A DNA stretch of 10,876 nucleotides from a bacterium (GTDB lineage Bacteria; Planctomycetota; UBA11346). The notes below the pieces were generated by a model that saw only the letters and a list, made by a program, of their open reading frames with translations, was not told where the DNA came from and did not search any database. Both the position numbers and the translations under genes were made by a program. The stretch's first letter is position 1. Each line of letters starts with the position of its first letter. This document shows positions 6,970-10,876 of the stretch, in pieces. Where the stretch lies: positions 1-10,876 of the forward strand of contig JAIFKN010000052.1 in the NCBI GenBank assembly GCA_020049615.1, given 5' to 3'.

Positions 6970-7613
6970 GTGGTCCTCGGAGGTCGTTTCTTGTTCAGGC
7001 TGAGACGATGCGACAGCACGGCGAGGCTCTGGGCCAGGTCGACGTGCTCGATGATGACGCCTTCGGCGGCTTCGGGCCGCACCGCGGCGAAGCTCCACAC
7101 CGCCTCGATGCCGGCCTCGACGCAGGCGCGCAGGCCCTCGTTCGCCTGCGCCGAGGGCAGGGCGAGGACGCCGAGGCTGATATGCATGCGCCGGGCAAGT
7201 TCGGGCAGCTTGGCCATCGGCAGCACCGGCTTGCCGGCGACCAGGGTGCCGGCGATGGCCGGATCGGGATCGAAGGCGGCGACGATGGCGAGACCGCGCT
7301 CGGCGAAGCCCTCGTAGGCCATCAGGGCGGCGCCCAGCGGGCCGGCGCCGATGAGGAAGGCCTCGCCCGGATTGTCCCAGCCGAGGAAGCGCGCCACGCC
7401 CGCGGCCAGTTCGCGCAGGTCGTAGCCGACCTTGGGCCGGCCGGGGACGCCGCACACCGCCAGGTCCTTGCGCACCTGCGTCGGGTCGAAGCCGAGCGCG
7501 TCGGCGAAGTGCGTGCAGCTGACCGTGGTGCGGCCCTCGCTCTGCCACTTGTCGAGCAGGCGCAGGTACAGGGGCAGGCGGCGCAGGGACGGGACGGAAA
7601 TGGCCGTGGTCAT
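6966..7613 (-). CDS. rex: Redox-sensing transcriptional repressor Rex
   Basis: A 215-residue repressor, the usual length for Rex, which binds DNA when NAD+ dominates and lets go when NADH rises, derepressing fermentative and hydrogenase genes. Residues ~8-65 form the winged-helix DNA-binding domain (LRRLPLYLRLL, GFDPTQVRKDLAVCG, GRPKVGYDL). Residues ~85-200 form a Rossmann fold with the NAD(H) loop GAGPLG (89-94) and the following FDPDPAIAG segment. The C-terminal helix region (IIEHVDLAQSLAVLSHRL) is the Rex dimer-swap helix. ATG 7613 was chosen because GGAG lies 5 bases upstream and homology starts at once; an in-frame extension to 7745 is Pro-rich and unlike the family. Being first in the hydCBA transcript, Rex probably controls this operon and itself, and perhaps the divergent gene. 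A standard Rex operator was not found by eye. Confidence 0.94.
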   Translation of the reverse strand: MTTAISVPSLRRLPLYLRLLDKWQSEGRTTVSCTHFADALGFDPTQVRKDLAVCGVPGRPKVGYDLRELAAGVARFLGWDNPGEAFLIGAGPLGAALMAYEGFAERGLAIVAAFDPDPAIAGTLVAGKPVLPMAKLPELARRMHISLGVLALPSAQANEGLRACVEAGIEAVWSFAAVRPEAAEGVIIEHVDLAQSLAVLSHRLSLNKKRPPRTT

Positions 7614-7760
7614 GTACTCTCCGGGGTGCGCCACTGGGCGCGCCGCCTGGATCGCATGCCGTGCCGGGTACCGCAAGCCCGACGCCGCGTCCTGCCCGTC
7701 GGTGCGGGTCTCGGTGCTCTCGGCAATGGGCGGTGGGGGCGGCATGGCTTATCGCTACAT

Positions 7761-7822
7761 TTTTCTCTATACATCCGACAGTCCGACCTGCCAGGCATAT
7801 GGGGAATATTTTCTCTATACAT
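7761..7822. repeat. 14-base direct repeat, two copies 48 bases apart
   Basis: TTTTCTCTATACAT occurs exactly at 7761-7774 and 7809-7822. Read on the minus strand it is ATGTATAGAGAAAA. The right-edge copy and the left-edge copy flank the candidate -35 of the rex promoter, and the left one overlaps its -10. A poorer relative (TTCTCTCATA) follows the plus-strand -10 at about 7896-7905. Two exact copies at this spacing upstream of a repressor gene suggest operators, but the binding protein is unknown and the motif does not resemble the Rex consensus. Confidence 0.7.
7766..7794 (-). promoter_or_regulatory. Candidate promoter of rex-hydCBA
   Basis: On the minus strand CTGGCA (7794-7789, four of six matches to the -35 consensus) is followed after 17 bases by TATAGA (7771-7766, -10). 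Transcription would begin near 7759, giving a leader of about 146 bases to rex ATG 7613. The -10 box lies inside one copy of the 14-base direct repeat, so a protein bound to the repeat would block this promoter. This is prediction by eye; the second repeat copy carries the same TATAGA but has no good -35. Confidence 0.45.
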
Positions 7823-7845
7823 GCGATCTGTGCTGGTCGACCTCT

Positions 7846-7860
7846 GCATGGAGTGCATGC
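7846..7860. promoter_or_regulatory. GCATG-N5-CATGC inverted repeat upstream of the plus-strand promoter
   Basis: A perfect 5+5 inverted repeat (GCATG, five bases, CATGC) lies 8 bases before the candidate -35 of the plus-strand promoter. Its position would suit an activator or upstream operator. Short arms make chance a real possibility. Confidence 0.35.
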
Positions 7861-7867
7861 CCGTATC

Positions 7868-7896
7868 TGCACAGCGCTGTCGGTCGACCGTATAAT
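7868..7896 (+). promoter_or_regulatory. Candidate promoter of the antiporter-like operon with palindromic spacer
   Basis: TGCACA (7868-7873, four of six matches to -35) and a perfect TATAAT (7891-7896) are separated by exactly 17 bases. The spacer lies within two back-to-back perfect 10-base palindromes, ACAGCGCTGT (7871-7880) and CGGTCGACCG (7881-7890). The core GGTCGACC occurs again at 7835-7842. Transcription would start near 7903, giving a leader of about 219 bases before GTG 8122. The palindromes are placed where a repressor would exclude RNA polymerase; the regulator is not known. Confidence 0.6.
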
Positions 7897-7905
7897 TCTC
7901 TCATA

Positions 7906-7976
7906 GGTCCATATTTGAATTAATCTTGAGTGATATCACCCACCTCAGTCGATCGATGTATTTATGGTCCTTTTTT
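7906..7976 (+). terminator. Weak terminator-like or attenuator-like structure in the plus-strand leader
   Basis: GGTCCATA at 7906-7913 can pair with TATGGTCC at 7963-7970 with one mismatch, and six T follow at 7971-7976. The centre holds the palindrome GTGATATCAC (7930-7939). The outer stem is short and the loop large, so this is a weak candidate for conditional termination before the energy-converting complex genes. Confidence 0.2.
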
Positions 7977-8110
7977 GGCTGTCGTAATTCGTGACTTGCA
8001 TCTATTTCTTCTCGTCAGCCTCATCGTGAAATCACTTAGGGGAGTAAGAGCATCATCCTGCAGATATCTGGATACGTAAGTCACCAGTAGCGCACTGCCG
8101 CCCACGCCGC

Positions 8111-8116
8111 GAGGGA
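8111..8116 (+). promoter_or_regulatory. Ribosome binding site deciding the GTG start of the fusion gene
   Basis: GAGGGA, five bases before GTG 8122. With a stop codon at 8077-8079 in the same frame and no ATG or GTG between, it fixes this start. Confidence 0.7.
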
Positions 8117-8121
8117 CCCCC

Positions 8122-10876
8122 GTGACCATCCTGCTGTTCCTCATCCTCTTCCCCCTGCTGCCGGCCGCACTCCTGGCGGTGGTCGGCAACGACACCCTGC
8201 GCGGCCTGATCATCCGGGGCTCGGCCCTGGTCATCGGTGCGGCCTCGATCGTCGCCGCGGTGCAGTTCCTCGGCAAGCCGGCCCAGGGCTTCGACTTGGC
8301 CGCCGCCGGCATCTCGACCCACGCCGTGGATCTCACGCTGTTCGGGGTCGAGACGGTGCTCGCCCTGGCCATGATCGCGATGTGCTTCGTGTGGAAGACG
8401 AAGCAGTGGTGGATCCCGGCCCTGATCCTCGGCCAACTGATCATCGTCGCCGCGGTCGAGTTCGGCGGCACGGCCGCCCCGGTGGCGCAGCAGCTGCGCA
8501 TCAACGACCTGTCCGTCATCATGGTGCTGATCATCGGCATCATCGGCTCGGCCATCGCCGTCTTCGGCGTCGGCTACATGCGCGACTGGGTCCACCACCA
8601 CCACGACGATCCCGACCGCCGCCGCGAGTTCTTCTCGGTGATGTTCCTCTTCCTTTCGGCGATGTTCGCCATCGTCCTGGTCAACCACCTGTCGTGGATG
8701 TTCCTGTTCTGGGAGATCACCACCCTGGCCTCGTTCCTGCTCATCGGCCACAGCCGCAGCCAGGAGGCCACCGGCAACGCCTTCACCGCCCTCGGCCTCA
8801 ACACCCTCGGCGGCACCGGCTTCGCCGTCGCCCTGCTGTGGCTGGCGATGCTGGCGCCGGAAGGCCAGCGCACCCTCGACCTCACCGCGCTGCTCGCCCT
8901 GGGCCAGGCGGCGATGATCCCGGCCTGCCTGATCGCCTTCGCCGGCCTGGCCAAGGCCGCCCAGCTGCCGTTCTCGCGCTGGCTGCTCGGCGCGATGGTC
9001 GCGCCCACCCCGGTCTCAGCCCTGCTCCACTCCAGCACCATGGTCAAGGCCGGCGTCTTCGTCCTGCTGATCTTCGCCCCGGTCTTCCACCACACCCTGC
9101 CCGGCTACATCCTGGCCTGCATCGGCGGCCTGACCTTCCTGATGACCTCGCTGGTGGCGATGACCCAGAGCAACGCCAAGCGCGTGCTGGCCTACTCGAC
9201 CATCGCCAACCTGGGACTCATCGTCATGTGCGCCGGCGTCGGCTCGCCCGAGGCGGTGTGGGCCGGCATCATGCTGCTGATCTTCCACGCCGTGGCCAAG
9301 GCCCTGCTCTTCCTCACCGTCGGCTCGGTCGAGCACCGCATCGGTTCGCGCGACATCGAGGACATGAGCGGCCTGCTCGGCTCGCGCCGCGGACTCGCCC
9401 TGTGCCTGATCATCGGCATCTGCGGCATGTTCCTCGCCCCGTTCGGCATGCTCATCTCGAAGTGGAGCTGCCTCGAGGCCCTGGCCAACGTCGGCGACTA
9501 CCCGCCCATCCTCGCCGTCCTGCTCGCCTTCGGCTCAGCCCCGACCCTGGTCTTCTGGACGCAGTGGCTGGGCAAGGTCATCACCGTGGGGCCCGGCAAG
9601 ATCGGCGAAGGCGACGTCCCGCGCGACGAGGCCTTCACCCTCGGCCTGCTCGCCATCCTCACCCTGGCCGCCAGCCTGTGCTTCCCGATCTTCGCCACCC
9701 ACGGCGTCGAGACCTACCTTGCCGGCGTCTACGGCAGCGTACGCAGCATGCCCGGCAGCATCCTGCTGATCATGTTCATCATGCTCGGCATGATGCTGGC
9801 CCTGCCGCTGTTCTACTTCTTCCTGCCCAAGAAGCAGACCCTGGTCGCGCCCTACCTCGCGGGCGCCAACCTGCCGGGCAACCTCAGCTTCCGCGGTTCG
9901 CTGGCCGACCAGCCGATCACCAACTCCAACTACTACCTGCACAACCTGCTGCCCGAGCAGAAGACGATGGACCGTTCGATCATCGTCGGCATCGCGCTGC
10001 TGGTTGTCCTGGCCGGCGCCACCGTCGCCTTCACCCCGACGCTCGCCGGGACGATCTCCGCCGCCGTCGCCGCGCCGGGCGGACGCCTCGAACTGTGGCA
10101 GGTGATCGCCGCCTGCGTCGGCTTCATCGTCGGCGCACCGATCCTCGGCGGCCTGCTCGCCGGCGCCGACCGCATCCTGACCGCACGCATGCAGGGCCGC
10201 GTCGGCCCGCCACTGCTGCAGCCCTTCTGGGATGTCGCCAAGCTGCTGCAGAAGCGCCACGTCGCCGTCAACCTGCACCAGAACTTCTACGTCCTCGGCT
10301 TCCTCGCCTTCACCATCGCCTCGGGCTGCATCTTCTTCGCCGGCGGCGACCTGCTGCTGACCATCTTCGCCTTCACCGTCGGAGGCATCTTCCTGGTCCT
10401 CGGCGCCTACGCCCCCAACAGCCCATACAGCCACATCGGCGCCCAGCGCGAACTGATGCAGATGCTGGCCTGCGAGCCGATGCTGCTCCTCGGCGCCCTC
10501 GGCCTGTTCTACGTGACCAACAGCTTCAACGTCTACGACCTGATGCTGACCGAGAAGCATTCGGTGGTGTGGCTGCCCGGCGTGCTCATCGGCATCCTCT
10601 TCATCCTGACGATCAAGCTGCGCAAGTCGCCCTTCGACCTCTCGACCTCGCACCATGGTCACCAGGAGCTGGTCAAGGGCCTGACCACCGAGTTCTCCGG
10701 CCCCTCGCTGGCGCTGATCGAGGTCGCGCACTGGTACGAGAACGTCTTCCTGCTCGGCCTGATCTGGGTGTTCTTCGCCTGGAACCCGTGGATCGCCGGC
10801 GCCGCGGTGGTGATCACCTACCTCGCCGAGGTCCTGGTCGACAACAGCAGCGCCCGCCTGACCGTCGTCACGATGA
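8122..10876 (+). CDS. Fused NuoL/EchA-like antiporter and NuoH/EchB-like membrane subunit, partial (C-terminus beyond window)
   Basis: One open frame of at least 918 codons from GTG 8122, with GAGGGA ending five bases upstream and an in-frame stop at 8077-8079. Residues 1 to ~640 are a NuoL/HyfB/EchA-type polytopic membrane protein. They carry the conserved charged residues of the ion channel: Glu198 (FWEIT), Lys278 (GLAKAAQLPFSRW), His303/Lys309 (HSSTMVKAG), His389 and Lys393 (FHAVAKALLF). This part ends with the EchA-like tail NSNYYLHNLLPEQ and a final membrane helix. From ~645 a NuoH/HyfC/EchB-type subunit follows with no stop: GRVGPPLLQPFWDVAKLL (693-710), QRELMQMLACEP, and RKSPFDLSTSHHGHQELVKG with TTEFSGPSLALIEVAHWYE. 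In other Ech-like complexes these are separate proteins that anchor the hydrogenase module and pump H+ or Na+. The downstream catalytic genes are outside the window, so Ech hydrogenase and a hydrogenase-related complex cannot be told apart. Confidence 0.9.
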   Translation, partial: MTILLFLILFPLLPAALLAVVGNDTLRGLIIRGSALVIGAASIVAAVQFLGKPAQGFDLAAAGISTHAVDLTLFGVETVLALAMIAMCFVWKTKQWWIPALILGQLIIVAAVEFGGTAAPVAQQLRINDLSVIMVLIIGIIGSAIAVFGVGYMRDWVHHHHDDPDRRREFFSVMFLFLSAMFAIVLVNHLSWMFLFWEITTLASFLLIGHSRSQEATGNAFTALGLNTLGGTGFAVALLWLAMLAPEGQRTLDLTALLALGQAAMIPACLIAFAGLAKAAQLPFSRWLLGAMVAPTPVSALLHSSTMVKAGVFVLLIFAPVFHHTLPGYILACIGGLTFLMTSLVAMTQSNAKRVLAYSTIANLGLIVMCAGVGSPEAVWAGIMLLIFHAVAKALLFLTVGSVEHRIGSRDIEDMSGLLGSRRGLALCLIIGICGMFLAPFGMLISKWSCLEALANVGDYPPILAVLLAFGSAPTLVFWTQWLGKVITVGPGKIGEGDVPRDEAFTLGLLAILTLAASLCFPIFATHGVETYLAGVYGSVRSMPGSILLIMFIMLGMMLALPLFYFFLPKKQTLVAPYLAGANLPGNLSFRGSLADQPITNSNYYLHNLLPEQKTMDRSIIVGIALLVVLAGATVAFTPTLAGTISAAVAAPGGRLELWQVIAACVGFIVGAPILGGLLAGADRILTARMQGRVGPPLLQPFWDVAKLLQKRHVAVNLHQNFYVLGFLAFTIASGCIFFAGGDLLLTIFAFTVGGIFLVLGAYAPNSPYSHIGAQRELMQMLACEPMLLLGALGLFYVTNSFNVYDLMLTEKHSVVWLPGVLIGILFILTIKLRKSPFDLSTSHHGHQELVKGLTTEFSGPSLALIEVAHWYENVFLLGLIWVFFAWNPWIAGAAVVITYLAEVLVDNSSARLTVVTM

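Larger units (their letters stand above)
7614..8121. other. Divergent intergenic control region, no gene
   Basis: These 508 bases separate rex (minus) from the antiporter-like gene (plus). No convincing gene lies here. About 7614-7740 is GC-rich and forms the rex leader. About 7745-8060 is clearly more AT-rich than the rest of the window and holds the promoter candidates, two copies of a 14-base direct repeat, several palindromes and a T-run, listed separately. The plus-strand leader after the predicted start of transcription is about 219 bases, long enough to carry regulation. Confidence 0.8.

Noticed and set aside
7614..7745. 44-codon N-terminal extension of rex
   Set aside because: It begins with a run of prolines, is unlike Rex proteins, and a good ribosome binding site sits before ATG 7613.
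7956..7994. Possible leader peptide of 12 residues (MYLWSFFGCRNS) in the plus-strand leader
   Set aside because: No ribosome binding site precedes the ATG and no codon pattern typical of attenuation is present.
8053..8751. 232-codon open frame on the minus strand
   Set aside because: Shadow of the start of the fusion gene; highly charged, with no domain or supporting start.
9535..10731. 398-codon open frame on the minus strand
   Set aside because: Antisense to the antiporter/NuoH-like fusion. It consists of Gly/Glu/Asp/Gln-rich low-complexity sequence, as expected from the complement of a membrane protein gene.

Overview
The window is GC-rich and shows the gene set of an anaerobic, hydrogen-metabolising, probably fermentative bacterium. 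Two blocks of redox genes diverge from a 508-base, locally AT-rich control region at 7614-8121. The taxon cannot be fixed from the sequence. The GC content and the scattered CACAGAG/CACGGAG-type and GTAGCGCCGACTTCAGTCGGC-type intergenic palindromes would suit a high-GC anaerobe, for example from the PVC group, but this is a weak inference.

Minus strand, read from right to left: rex (7613-6966, NADH/NAD+-sensing repressor); a NuoE/HydC-like [2Fe-2S] subunit (6969-6448); a NuoF/HydB-like FMN, NAD(H) and Fe-S subunit (6451-4565); a complete multi-cluster [FeFe]-hydrogenase HydA (4404-2377); a 77-residue thioredoxin-like [2Fe-2S] ferredoxin (2389-2156); a second [FeFe]-hydrogenase-like protein with a PAS domain, of the sensory HydS type (2039 to about 361); and a SpoIIE/PP2C-type phosphatase running off the left edge (from 364). 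The first three genes overlap by 4 bases. A 160-base gap holding a long inverted repeat separates hydB from hydA, and a perfect hairpin sits on the ferredoxin stop codon.

Plus strand: from GTG 8122 to the right edge runs one uninterrupted reading frame of at least 918 codons. Its first ~640 residues are a NuoL/EchA/HyfB-type proton-pumping antiporter subunit. The remainder is a NuoH/EchB/HyfC-type membrane subunit fused in frame. It is probably the first gene of an Ech-like energy-converting hydrogenase or related complex whose catalytic subunits lie outside the window.

How it fits together: HydABC would make or consume H2 by coupling NADH and ferredoxin (electron bifurcation or confurcation). 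Rex at the head of the operon reports the NADH/NAD+ ratio. The H-cluster PAS protein plus phosphatase at the tail would report H2. The divergent membrane complex would couple ferredoxin oxidation to ion pumping. The most notable points are the NuoL-NuoH fusion, the one-base frame discrepancy at the sensor/phosphatase junction, and the dense palindromes and repeats of the divergent promoter region. No tRNA, rRNA, CRISPR array, transposase or integrase was seen.
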